The notes beneath the pieces were generated by a model, which was not told the DNA's origin, did not search any database, and saw only the letters and a list, made by a program, of their open reading frames with translations. Source: Parietaria judaica (lineage: Eukaryota > Streptophyta > Magnoliopsida > Rosales > Urticaceae). From it: a stretch of DNA of 64,000 nucleotides. Of the stretch, positions 35,156 to 45,250 are shown piece by piece. The DNA is taken from contig OX940862.1 of assembly GCA_954871525.1 (NCBI GenBank), positions 42,146,732-42,210,731 on the forward strand. Direction: 5' to 3'. Position 1 is the first letter of the stretch. Every line of letters begins with the position of its first letter. The translations under genes were made by a program, and so were the position numbers.

Positions 35156-35974
35156 ATGTCAACCAGCAGCGTCTGTCAAAGCCAAGGCCTCCGCTCCTGC
35201 CTCGCCGACCCCCCCGTGCTGCGCCTCAAGCTCGCCCACCCGCAGCCCCTCCCGCCCGCCACCCAGGGCCTCAGCTTCCTCCAAGCCCTCGCTGCCGTCC
35301 CCACCGCCGCGTCCCCCGCCAAAATCTACGTCCACCTGACGGCCCGCCGCTCCGCGGCGGCCCTCAGCGCCAAGAGCCTCGAGATGTGCACCGAGAGCCT
35401 CGGCAGCGAGACGGGCAGCGGCGACGCGACGATGGCCATGCTCTCCTCCACGGAGCAGCAGGCCGCGCTGCCGCCCCAGCGAGCCAGGCCGTGCGCCGGG
35501 AGGATCAGCCGGAGCGTCAGCTTCCCGCCTCCGCTGGCGTCGGTGAGCGGCTCGGCCGGGCTGAGAGTCCGGCCGCACCGCGAGAACGGGCGGCTTGTGC
35601 TGAAAGCCGTCGTGGTAACCGCTCAAGTCTCGTGCTTCCACGCCGAGAGGAGCGAGGGGAGGCTTCGGCTCCGGCTCTGTAGCTCGGACGCGGAGGCGGA
35701 CGAGGCAGAGGAGGAGGCGGGGGAGGAAGACGGGGTGGAGAGCGAGGTGAGGAGCGAGGAGGAGGAAGAGACGGTGAGCGAGGAGGAGGCGGAGGCGGAG
35801 GCGGAGGGGGTGGAAAGAGAGAAAAGTGGGAAAGCGGGGTTGAAAAGGGGAAAAGGGAAAGTTGAGGGGTACAAGAGTCAGAACCAGAGGAGGAGGAGGT
35901 GTAAGGAAGATGGGTGTGGGAAGAAGAACAGGGTGTTGATCACCTGTAATCAGCCATACATGGTGGCAACTTAG
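35156..35974 (+). CDS. FANTASTIC FOUR (FAF)-like protein, single exon
   Basis: Predicted 272 aa, uninterrupted, no introns, as usual for the family. Arabidopsis FAF proteins act in the shoot apex and influence meristem size through the WUSCHEL/CLAVATA circuit (family knowledge; the role here is inferred). Landmarks: GLRSCLADP and LRLKL near the N-terminus, FLQAL at 41-45, KIYVH at 56-60, SAKSLEMCTESLGSETG at about 71-87, and the FAF domain at about 121-173 (SFPPPLASVSGS, LRVRPHRENGRLVLKAV, CFHAERSEGRLRLRL). An acidic Glu/Asp run spans about 179-220, then a basic stretch with RRRRCKE and the conserved final VAT. The coding region is very GC-rich against A/T-rich flanks. TATA box and CT-rich leader support ATG 35156. 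Which FAF or FAF-like paralogue it is cannot be settled by eye. Confidence 0.9.
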   Translation: MSTSSVCQSQGLRSCLADPPVLRLKLAHPQPLPPATQGLSFLQALAAVPTAASPAKIYVHLTARRSAAALSAKSLEMCTESLGSETGSGDATMAMLSSTEQQAALPPQRARPCAGRISRSVSFPPPLASVSGSAGLRVRPHRENGRLVLKAVVVTAQVSCFHAERSEGRLRLRLCSSDAEADEAEEEAGEEDGVESEVRSEEEEETVSEEEAEAEAEGVEREKSGKAGLKRGKGKVEGYKSQNQRRRRCKEDGCGKKNRVLITCNQPYMVAT

Positions 35975-37485
35975 AGGACCAAACCCCACATTTTCAGTTT
36001 AACTTAGCATCTCTGTTCTGTCTTTTATATATAATATATAATTATATATATATATTTAGGGGTTATCCGTACCATGGAATTCCGTAACACGCTGATTAAT
36101 GGGAGTTGCTATTAATATTTTTGGTTGCAATTTGCATGGCTCACTTTTCTCTTGGTTTTGTATTCTGTGCCATTTTATTCCAAGAACACCCCTGTAGGCT
36201 GTAAACATGCAACAATTAATAGAGCTTGTTATATTAATCCTATCTGATGCATACTAAAATAAATTATTACTAGAGCATACTATTAAAAATTTCGAACGTA
36301 TATAAAAATCTTACTTATTCTAAAGTTATATAAAAAAAATCCACATGTTATTGATTTCTGTAAAATAATATCGGTAATAAGTTTTTATATATCGATAAAT
36401 TTATTTTTTTCCAACTCATCGATAAAACTATAAAATCGAACTATTGGTTTATCTCGGGTGTTGATGTTTTTTTTTTTTTAATGGCCAATGTAACACTGCT
36501 AATGATAATCCGCTACATGTATATGATATACTATTTATAAATATAAATGAGTAAAAAAAAAAATCAACAACTATTTATAATGTAAGAGAGAGATATGTTT
36601 TCTTTTTCTTTTTCTTTCTCGTATGCAACATAGGGAGATGAAGATAAATAAATGGCGTTGAATAGTTATAGAATAATAGGGAGATGAAGAACAAAACGAC
36701 ATGGTCTAAGAGTAAGCACTATCGGTATGTCTTAATTGAGAAATCTTTGGATGTGGCTTACGTCACTCCCACCTCAAATAAAAACATATTCCATTAAAAT
36801 TAATATATATATATATATATATATATTTTTACCGTTGTCCAATGTCGTAGTGTTTTATCTTGATGTGATTGTCTTAGACATCGTTACATAAACTATTTTA
36901 ATTCCCGCATTTAGCTGTTAGCATATATTTAATTCATTCTCAAAAGATATGTAAATCCTCGATAAATAATTTGTTGTCGCTAAAAAAAGTTTTTTCTTCT
37001 TATTATTTTCTAGATTGCAGGTAATTTTATGTTATTCTTGAATAATAATTGAAATGAAAACTAAGCAATGTTGGTGTAGTTATTCTGAACATAAACACAT
37101 AGTAATATAGGGCATATGAGAAAGAAATTGAGCATGCCGTATTTGTTAACGTAGTTTGCAAAATCCGAAAGAGATAGTTATATGCGGGACACCGGCTCAG
37201 ATATTTTATTTCATTGAAAAATTATTTACAAACAATATACCGTGATAAGGATACTTAATTGAGTTTCATAAGGGATACAATAAAATTGAACTCCCCCTCC
37301 AGACCAAGCTCACTTGCTGATCCAACTTCAAATAAAGAACAAGTGTTGCTTCTCTTTTGAGCGGTCTTTGATGATTCAACTATTGAAAAACTATTCGTCA
37401 CTCATCAAATGAGATCGCAAAGACACTCTAGCTATTATTCAAGCAATATGTATATGTTTGTTTGTAGTTCTAATTGTTCAGCCAC
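35975..37485. other. 3' flank of the FAF-like gene and AT-rich DNA
   Basis: The first few hundred bases should contain the 3' untranslated region and poly(A) site; several AATAAA-like strings are present but none stands out. A CGATAA-rich patch near 36380-36455 resembles those at 3.6 and 4.8 kb. No gene. Confidence 0.5.
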
Positions 37486-37490
37486 ATCAT

Positions 37491-38118
37491 TGTGAGTTTA
37501 AGCTTGACTTTGCTCAACCCTTAGTAGAGATTTCCTCACCAGGCCGGATCTCCCCTCCAGAGCTTCCCTTAGCAGAGAAGAGCCCGACCAGAAATCTCCC
37601 TAGTAGGAATTCCCCCACCAGAGAGCTCCCCACCAGAGATGGGCCGATCAGAGTTTTTCCCCAAGAGGAAGGGACCCGATCAGGAATGCTCCTACCAGAG
37701 ATGGCCCTAGCAGAGATGAGGGCGCGCAGAGATGCCCCCTAGCAGAAAAGGACCCTAGCAGGATTATCCCGGGCAGAAACCGCCAGAAGTCAAGAAGAGC
37801 TATTCCAGGAAGGTGCCAAAATTGAGGAGCAAGTTTGGAGATACGACTTTGCTTCCTGATTTAGTATGATTTGGTTTCCTATTCTGTTAGGAAACGTGTA
37901 AATTGTAAAGATATGATTGAGTTTATTATAAAAAGTTTAGTTAGGGTTTAGCTTTCTAGTTTCTCTATAAATACAAATCTTATGACTTTAGTTTGTCACT
38001 TTTGTTCTCTTTGCATTCGACATTAAACTGAGAAAATTCTCCCAAGTTTTGTCTTCATTCCTTTGTTTCTTGTTCTTCATTGTTCTTTGGCTGCAAATCT
38101 TATCATTGGGAACCAACA
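37491..38118 (+). mobile_element. LTR, probably solo, related to the LTR of Copia C
   Basis: Begins TGTGAGTTTAAGCTTGAC and ends GGGAACCAACA; the LTR of element C begins TGTGAGCTTAAGCTTGAC and ends GGGATCCAACA. Both have a GC-richer U3 with degenerate CCAGCAGAGAT/GACCAGAAG repeats and a TATA-type box (CTCTATAAATAC near 37965 here). The flanks ATCAT and ATCTA match in only three of five bases, and no primer-binding site follows, so it is either an old solo LTR or a remnant that lost its interior. Confidence 0.65.
37530..37790. repeat. degenerate short tandem repeats in LTR U3
   Basis: About a dozen imperfect units built on CC-N-AGCAGAGATG or ACCAGAGAT (for example CCCTAGCAGAGATGAGG, CCCCACCAGAGATGGGCC) are spaced by roughly 15-20 bases. 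Repeated elements in U3 commonly act as promoter or enhancer modules of LTRs; that function is inference here. Confidence 0.6.
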
Positions 38119-38720
38119 ATCTAGCAAATGCTTCATACCTGGTCATGGATAGAGAAATAATAAGAGCACCACCATTGTTTTGGGGTTGAAGGCTTGACTG
38201 GCGGTCTTCAATCACAGGTAACGATCTCTTCGAAATGTTTTAGATTCGTTAATGATAGTAATCATGGTACAGAAAAACTCGTTCAAGATAGAGGCGACAA
38301 TTGTGCTTGAGCATCCTCATAAAGAAACTATCTTAACAAAACAAAACTACTTAATAACGATTTGTTGTCTTAGCCATGTTCCAAGCAAAACATCCAACAC
38401 TTATTCTACACATAATGACAAAAAAAAAAATCACAAACTGTAAAATAAAATGTAGTATTCTTACATTAATTAAATATTAAGTTTAACTAAAATAACATAA
38501 ATAAGCATAAGTTGTGGTATTTGAACTATCAGGAGGAATTGGATGGGTCCAACTCCAAAGCATGCAATGATTGACCACTCTTCTTCTCATTCTCCAAATG
38601 TGGGAAAGAAAGTAATTTTTTTCAATCTACATTTTATTCTTATAGATTAAATCATGATAATTGATACCATATTATGGGTAATGCTCACACAGACACATTA
38701 ATGATTAAATCTAGTTTTAC
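38119..38720. other. spacer between LTR and CACTA element
   Basis: AT-rich, no recognised gene. It may include internal sequence of the retroelement whose LTR lies just upstream. Confidence 0.4.
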
Positions 38721-38739
38721 CCCGCACGTGAAAAACTGA

Positions 38740-38945
38740 AAATGAGCCACTGAAAGTTTCCAACGACGACCCTTTCGGACGTGAAGAAAATACTTTCAGT
38801 GGCCAAGTTTTTCAATCTCGCCGTGGAATTGTTTTGGTTCGGTGGCTCCGTATGGTATGCGTCACTAAAAGTATGTGTTTCAGTGGCCAAATTTTCGAGT
38901 TTCTGCGGCCCAATTTTTGAGCTGCTGAAAGTATTTTTATATATT
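38740..38945. repeat. CACTA subterminal repeats
   Basis: Motifs GCCACTGAAAG, ACTTTCAGTGGCCAAG, TCACTAAAAGTA, TTCAGTGGCCAAA and GCTGCTGAAAGTA occur in both orientations within about 200 bases. They match the usual layout of transposase-binding subterminal repeats in En/Spm elements. Confidence 0.65.
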
Positions 38946-39359
38946 TTTTCCTGAAATATTATTTGATAAATAACCTGAATTTTTTTCAATAGTATTCACT
39001 CATAAATAAATTATCCAACATAATTAAAACGAAATCGTACAATAAATATTACACTAGACCGTTTTACACATAATAATTAATATGTCGAAAATCAAAATAC
39101 ATACATAGAACAAAAAGAGTCTAAAACTACTAAGTTGATACCTATATAATCTAAATATCAATAGCATTGTGGTCGTTGGTTACATCTTGACGACTTCCCC
39201 TCGTAGAATTGTTAGCGGGTCCTACACCAATGCTTGCGCTGTTTTGGGAAGAATTCATAGAACTGAGATGGTCTTTTACGTTTTGAAGCAACGCGTTCAT
39301 CGAATGCATTTCGGAACATAGCTATTCAATCTGCGCCTCCTCTTCGCCAATATTTCGTG

Positions 39360-40738
39360 TGTTAACTGATAATGGCGGGACTACAAAATCAACTCATGTC
39401 GTTTCTTTGACGAGCAAAGAAACCTCAAGCAAGCTTTCATGGAAACTAAAGAATTGGTTCGTCAATTCTTCCATTTTCTCCTTGTGTGTTTTAGAGGCAC
39501 CATTTTGGAATAATGATGAGCTTGCACGCTTCGCACCAATTGCTTTCACTCTAGGCAGCGATGTATACCCGGTTATATATCGAGACCGTCGAGAACCTAT
39601 CACTTAACCGACTATATCTATGTCTTGGGGATAATCAGAATCACCGACAATTGAAGCCTCAGAACCGCTCCCTTCCTCTTCAGATCTTTTATTTTGACTA
39701 TCAACCATTTGATTATGTAATTATTATGAAAATCAATCAAATATTAAAAAAATGACAAATTCAAATGCATCACTTAGATAGTAGGTCTCGGCCGTTGAAT
39801 TGACACATTCACCATTTGCTTTCTTCTTGTGTAGCTTGGCGAATGTTGCTACCATATTTGGTATTCGGCCAGTAACCGGATCAATCTATAACAAAATTAT
39901 CAAACATATTATTAAGTTTGAATGAAATAAATATACAATCTAAGGCACTATAACTTACTTGGGCATTTATGTGTGAAACAATGGTTTTTGAACCATGTGT
40001 ACCGGTTGTCGGCATCTTCGAACAAGGTTTTTTTTGCTCTTGTGGTTTTTCCTTCAAAACATTAATTGGTAGTAAGTAAGCAAGTGAAAGTAAAAAAAAG
40101 TAAGTAAGCTAGTGTATGGACAATGTACAGTTAGCAAGTTAGAATAGGATATATGTTATACCTTGTGTTCCGGAGAACAAAAATGATCGCAAATGAGCAC
40201 CCATTCTTCCATACGCACGCCACGATAAGGCTTTGTTTACTTTATTTCATTATTTTCCTCTCCACCTTTTCCAATCCAATAGACTTTCATTGCAGCACGC
40301 CAATCCACCAATATTTTTTCCATTGATTTGCACGTTGCATTCATCGACACGACATCTTCTTTATCAAATATAAACTTCTTTTGTATTTGAAAATATAATT
40401 AATTATGTAAAAATATACTAACATTTGATTAAAATATACTAAAGTTAAAGATATTTTACCAGTAAATGATCGATAATAACATTGATCGTCTCGTGTGGCA
40501 CGTTTCTCCAAGAAAAACATGCCGGTTTAATGTGGGCTCGAACAAGAAGACCAAGTTTGCTACTAAAGTATGTGCCATTCACGCCTATTGGTTTGCCGCT
40601 AACAGCTTCAAACTCAACAAGTAGCTTTTCATCCTTATTCTTCTTAATTTGGTTTAACAAGTTTAACCCGAAAGATGGTCCGCATACATTTTTCCTTGTA
40701 GGATCGACCCTATTTCCTTCTCCTTCTTCTATAGACAT
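39360..40738 (-). pseudogene. CACTA second-ORF protein (Transposase_24/TNPA-like), broken
   Basis: The first block, 40738-40445, reads DPTRKNVCGPSFGLNLLNQI, KFSS-type FSSKLGLLVRAHIKPACF and WRNVPHETINVIIDHLL, a good match to the plant Transposase_24 family. Further pieces continue in other frames towards lower coordinates: a KSMEKILVDWRAAMKVYW-type block near 40300, a THGSKTIVSHINAQIDPVTGR-type block near 39960-39880, and a Lys/Glu-rich coiled-coil-like tail at 39603-39394. The gene is therefore split by introns, frameshifts or both. It lies just downstream of the TNP2-type gene on the same strand, as in other CACTA elements. Not expected to be functional. Confidence 0.7.
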
Positions 40739-40924
40739 ACTACATGTGCAATATACTAATAATTACAATCATCCTAATAAGCACAAGCATACAAACAACT
40801 ATAATTATCCTAAAAAGTACAAGCATCCTAATATTACAATCATCCTAAAAACTACAAGCATCCTAATAATTACAATCATCTTCAAAGACTACGAGCATCC
40901 TAATATTTACAATGATCTTAATCA

Positions 40925-41254
40925 CCCTCATCACTAGAATACGTATCATCTTCATCATCATATTCTTCTTCTTCTTCTTCTTCTTCTTCTTCTTCTTCTT
41001 CTTCTTCTTCTTCTTCTCCATCTTCGTCTTCGTCTTCAACGACAAACGGATTAACACGAAGTAATTTATCAATATTCTTTACTTCGGTAGGATTAATATC
41101 AACACAATCATGTTGAAGATTATTCGGTATACAAAGGTCAACCCATAATTACAGCCCCGAAGAACTCTCTTCTTGTAATATCGGAATATCACTCAATGTG
41201 TCAAACTCTTCTTCATCTTCTCTTTCACAAAAGTCCCAAACATTGCTTCAAATA
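40925..41254 (-). pseudogene. C-terminal tail of the CACTA TNP2-type transposase, left of the Harbinger insertion
   Basis: Read on the minus strand from the insertion site, the sequence gives a Glu/Asp-rich piece, then an in-frame TAA near 41148, then LWVDLCIPNNL, INPTEVKNIDKLL and the acidic poly-Glu tail ending near 40925. It continues the gene broken off at 44913-45248. Confidence 0.6.
40963..41016. repeat. (CTT)18-type trinucleotide repeat in CACTA coding DNA
   Basis: A run of about 54 bases of CTT encodes a poly-Glu tract on the minus strand, within the acidic tail (Glu/Asp-rich) at the C-terminus of the TNP2-type protein. Likely variable in length. Confidence 0.9.
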
Positions 41255-41513
41255 TAAGGGGAGTTTGGTTAAGTGGTTTGGGAAACCAGTTTGAGAGTTT
41301 GGTATGAGAAACCAGTTTTAGAGTTTGGTCTGGTAAATCTGTTTTTAGAGTTTGTTTTCTAAAATACTGTTTGGTTACACTTGTATAAATTGATTTTTAA
41401 AGATAAAAATTAGTATAATTAACTAATTTTGAATACAAAGGAAGCTAAACAGACATTAATAATTAAATTCTTATATGGTTTTTATAAATACAAAATTAGT
41501 ACAATAAACTTCT

Positions 41514-42803
41514 TTAATCACGTTCCTCCCACATTTGCATCGTAAGATTGTCTCTGAATTGTGCCCATTGGTCGCTATTAATTTGCGCATGTGGGGCATC
41601 TTCACCACCTTCATCAACTTCGTGATCTCCGGCCCGTTCTGCACCTTCTTCAATATCCTCCAAAGGAATGTCCTGACTCCACCTTGTAAATAAAGTATCA
41701 TCCGGAGCATGTAGTCTAATTAAATTATGTAGTACAAAACATGCCATTATTATTCGGGATTGTTTTTCTAGTGAGTAAGATGACATCTACTTAAGAATCG
41801 GAAAGCGAGCTTTAAGGACACCAAAACATCTTTTAATTACATTTCGAAGCGAAGAATGCTTATAGTTAAATAATTCTTCTTTTTCTTTAGGCGCTAGGCT
41901 GCTTCCCCTATATTCTGACAAATGATAACGGGCTTTACGATGAGGTGCCATAAAGCCAGGCTGGTTTGAATATCCACTGTCTACTACATAATAATACCCA
42001 TCCTCTGGAATCATAAAATTAGTATTACCGCCACGCATAATCTCTGGCAATACTCGAGAATCCGCCATAGAACCTTCCCACCCTGTATGTACATAATTAA
42101 ACATCATATCGAATGTGCATGCTGCCATCACATTGTACCTTTACGGCTGCGATATAATCTATGTTTATCACATGGTACAATGCACTCAATATAAGTATTG
42201 TCAATGGCGCCGATGCATTTCTGTACGAAAAAAAAAGATTATGTAAGAAACCTAATATTAAAGCTTTGTGGCATTAATAGAATTTAAATTTTAAATGGAA
42301 AAAATTCTTACTTCGAACCAAGGCATATATTTAGGATTATGTTCGATCTCGGGGGGTGTTGCTCCGCACCCAGAATGCTTAATTACAGTTGGTGACAATA
42401 AACATATGGCCGCGAGAACGTTCTTAAAGTGTCGACTTACGGTTTCCCCAGAGATTTGAAATCTGTCCTGAACTTCTCTAAATCGATCGGAGTGAGCAAG
42501 TACCTTCATAAATATCATGAACGACTCTTATGCCGCTAACCTTCCTCTCGGTAAAGATGGTTTAATTAAGTTCACAATTGCCAATAACGGTTCCCGCGTC
42601 ATTCTGAACATATTAAACATATTTTGTGGGGGGGGGGGGGGGGGGGGGGCATTTAGCATTTCCTTGACGTACTCGCTCCCAGTTAGCATCGAAATATGTT
42701 GCTGTCGTGCTTGACGTTCTCCCGCAACCTCCAACTGAATAATAAATTCCGCTCTCGCTCTTTCTCGTTGATGTCTACGAGCACGAGAATGCATTTGCAA
42801 CAC
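41514..42803 (-). pseudogene. Harbinger DDE transposase (HARBI1-like), inactivated
   Basis: Minus strand, two exons: 42803-42312 and 42220-41514, with a 91-base GT-AG intron. Recognisable parts: VLAHSDRFREVQDRF and SGETVSRHFKNVL (helix-turn-helix-like) in exon 1; CIGAIDNTYI (first catalytic Asp), GWEGSMADSRVL (second), VVDSGYSN, YRGSSLAPKEKEELFNYKHSSLRNVI and FVLHNLI in exon 2. Breaks: an in-frame TAA at 42530-42528; a one-base loss in an A run near 42133; and a Lys (AAA) in NVIKRCFGVLK where the family has the third catalytic Glu. A 22-base G/C homopolymer in exon 1 encodes a poly-Pro tract not typical of the family. Downstream of the ORF1 gene and co-oriented with it. Clearly dead as a nuclease. 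Confidence 0.88.
42628..42649. repeat. 22-base G homopolymer
   Basis: An uninterrupted run of G on the plus strand (C on the transposase strand), in an otherwise A/T-rich neighbourhood. It lies inside the Harbinger transposase exon 1, where it gives a poly-Pro run. The exact length should be treated with caution. Confidence 0.9.
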
Positions 42804-43125
42804 AGCTCAATGTTCTTCATCAGATTCATCATTTGTTTCCATAATATACACATAATTAAAGTTAACAAGCTGTCAAAAAACTAGTGAAAAAAAACCATAA
42901 CAAAGCTAGCAAACTATTATAAACAATAAGAGCATTTTTCATAAACTTTAACATAGTATTACATATAACAAAAACTTGTTTATCACAAAACTAGTAAACT
43001 GTAATCACAAAACTAGTAAAATGTGTTACACAAAAAGAGCATCATCCATAACTAAAGTTAGTAATTTATCACAAAACTAGTAATTGTAACAAACAAAAAG
43101 TTGTCTTATACAACTTAGGTGATTA

Positions 43126-44112
43126 TTACTGGAAACCATCTTGCTGCCAAGAACGTCCTACACATGCGACTAGGGCATCATCAGGTAAACACATAAACAT
43201 CATGCATAGGTTGTGGTTCTTTGCCAGCTTTTCCGCATACGCTAAATACTCTGACATTCCAACATATGGCTTCACCGTTAATAAACGATCCATAACTTGC
43301 TTCAAAAGAGCGTCTTCGGAATTCTTAGCTTCGACTGGTGCATAATTTTTCTCCTTCCTTTCATCTATTTCCTTATAGTAGTTTATAAGTGCCTCACTAG
43401 ACTCGCGGTCTTGATCAATTTGTCGCTGCAATGTATCATTATATTGTTTTATCACCTCTTCAGCATCGGACGCCTTACACTATTTGGCACGTGAAAAAAA
43501 ATTTCTTAATGTGAACAGGCGTGCCTTCCGAATCATCGAATTCATCGCAATATTCAATGTTAATACCAACAAAAGGACGAGGTGAGCGATCTAGCTCTTC
43601 ACGCGATATAGCTGCTTCCTCTAAAAGGTTCATCCACATTTCGGCGGTGGCGATGAAACCCCTAAACAACTCATTAAGCTTAGTATATCGAGCCAATCAT
43701 TTTTTTCTAAACCTCTTTGCCTCCGGATGTTTCTGTAAAATAAACAATTATAAGAAATTTACTTTTATATCGAAAATAACTAACACTTTGCTGACTGAAA
43801 ATATACCTCTATGAACGCTTCCCATACTTCATCATCTGCGGTGACCGTATTTGTGTCGGCATCCCATCCAAAGCCAGTGTTGTTGATCAAAGTACCAAAT
43901 TCCCTCCATGCTCGCCGAAGTCTGTTCCACTTTTGTTTCAGCCTTTGAAGTTTATATGCCTTCCCAATTTTAGAACACATACCAAGCTCAAATCTTGCCC
44001 ATTGTTTAGATAGAAGTGTGGATCCTTTTAAACCATCTTTACACTCTTCGAAACATAGATCAACAAATAATGCTTTTGTTGAATCAGGCTAGAATGCACC
44101 TTCATCCGGCAT
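43126..44112 (-). pseudogene. Harbinger ORF1, Myb/SANT-like DNA-binding protein, inactivated
   Basis: Two exons on the minus strand: 44112-43807 and 43732-43126, with a 74-base GT-AG intron. The product has the plant Myb/SANT-like (DUF-type) domain used by Harbinger elements as transposase partner: DSTKALFVDLCFEECK, WARFELGMCSKIGKAY, LKQKWNRLRRAWREFGTLI and GFGWDADTNTVTADDEVWEAF. A second part carries ARYTKLNELFRGFIATAE and a Lys/Glu-rich helical tail. Breaks: TAG at 44091-44089, a TGA just after the second exon begins (near 43700, where a Trp is usual), and a frameshift near 43480. The order ORF1 then transposase is usual for the superfamily. Confidence 0.8.
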
Positions 44113-44933
44113 TTTTGTTTAAATCTACTTGTATTGGAAAATCACAGAAAAATGAATCCATGTATAAAAATAATATGCAAATAGTTAACTATCAAACATA
44201 ATTGAAGCATGTTTTTCATTAAAGAAGGCGATAAAAATAAAACTAAAACTAAAACTAAGTACTGATACAAATAAACCATATATCAAACATGATAAAGGCG
44301 GTATTATTAATCTTCATGAATATACTCTATTGATGGTTTTATAACCTTTTCTCTTAGAGGCAATAAAAAAATATTTGCCTACAGTGAGCTTGAACTATAA
44401 AAAAAAAACTTTTAAAGTATTATAGCAATATAGTTTAAGCATAGTTCTCTCACGATAGTAATGGAAAAAACTAGATCAAAAACCAAGAGGAAAAAAAAAC
44501 AAAAATAAATAAATGAAATTACAAAAGTTATACCTAAGCTTGTTACGTCTTCTAGAATGGATTCAAATAGGTCTCAAAGTGATGATAAAAATAGGATGAG
44601 AAAAAAAAGGGTTTTCAGACACTGAAGATGGAGATGAAAAAAGTTGTTCATCGCAAAGTAGAAATGGAAGATGAAGAGGGTGACAGACAGGGGTTAAAGA
44701 GGAGAGAGAAATTGGTAAGTGAGTGGGAGTAATAAATAGAAAATGACTTTATGGTGTTTTATTTTTTTATTCTCAACTTTTAAGATGGTTTGGCAGATTG
44801 GTTTCAGAGAATATTGAGTAAATAATAACCAAACGTGTTTTGAGAGATAATGTGGTACTATTTGAAACCAAAAGCAAAGACATTATCTGAGAGATATTAA
44901 CCAAACGCACCCTAAGTGTTCACGAGTCGCCAT

Positions 44934-45248
44934 TCAAATCCGTTTTTTTTCATCTTGAAGATAGTTTACTAACTTTACTTGTGATGCAAGTATAAGCAGA
45001 TCATCCTTATAGCACTCATCTTTGACGTACACGCTTGTAAAGTTTGTGTTGACTTTGGTCTTTCGAGTATCAAACCATTTACGCTTAAATAACACAATAT
45101 TACAACTCATCATGTAATCTATTTGGATGACTTCTTCCAAGACTCCATAGTAATGACTCATATATACATCAGGGACCATAACACCACTGTTTTGTGTCTT
45201 TAAATTCACATCACGATAATGATCCAACAAATTTAACCCCATTGACAA
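44934..45248 (-). pseudogene. CACTA TNP2-type transposase, C-terminal (DUF4216-like) fragment
   Basis: The 104-residue frame has LKTQNSGVMV, YYGVLEEVIQIDY, IVLFKRKWFDTRKT and LASQVKLVNYL, matching the DUF4216 domain found at the C-terminus of plant CACTA transposases. An eight-A run near 44942 shifts the frame, after which WRLVNT-like sequence reaches the Harbinger insertion. The catalytic N-terminal part is absent. The gene resumes left of the insertion at 41254. Confidence 0.78.
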
Positions 45249-45250
45249 TC

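Larger units (their letters stand above)
41258..44912 (-). mobile_element. PIF/Harbinger element inserted in the CACTA transposase gene
   Basis: The 3655-bp element starts GGGGAGTTTGGTTAAG and ends, read inward, GGGTGCGTTTGGTTAATA. It is flanked by the 3-bp duplication TAA (41255-41257 and 44913-44915), as expected of PIF/Harbinger. It carries both genes usual for the superfamily on the minus strand: a Myb/SANT-like ORF1 (44112-43126) and a HARBI1-type DDE transposase (42803-41514). Both are broken. The subterminal zones repeat GAGTTTGGT/AAACCAGTTT motifs. Confidence 0.9.
38725..45250 (-). mobile_element. decayed CACTA (En/Spm) element, minus strand, split by a Harbinger insertion
   Basis: Two CACTA-type genes lie in tandem on the minus strand: the C-terminal part of a TNP2-type transposase (45248-44934 plus 41254-41100 across the insertion) and a downstream TNPA-like/Transposase_24 gene (about 40738-39360). 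The low-coordinate end has repeated GCCACTGAAAGT/ACTTTCAGTGGC motifs at about 38746-38940, typical of CACTA subterminal regions. A likely degenerate tip CACGTGAAAAACTG begins near 38725. The other end and most of the TNP2 gene are missing or beyond recognition. Confidence 0.75.

Noticed and set aside
35159..35989. 276-codon minus-strand ORF opposite the FAF-like gene
   Set aside because: It mirrors a GC-rich, Arg/Glu-biased coding region. The plus-strand frame has the FAF domain, a TATA box and the conserved C-terminus.
40863..41072. Poly-Lys ORF on the minus strand
   Set aside because: It is an off-frame reading of the CTT repeat; the frame that continues the CACTA protein encodes poly-Glu.
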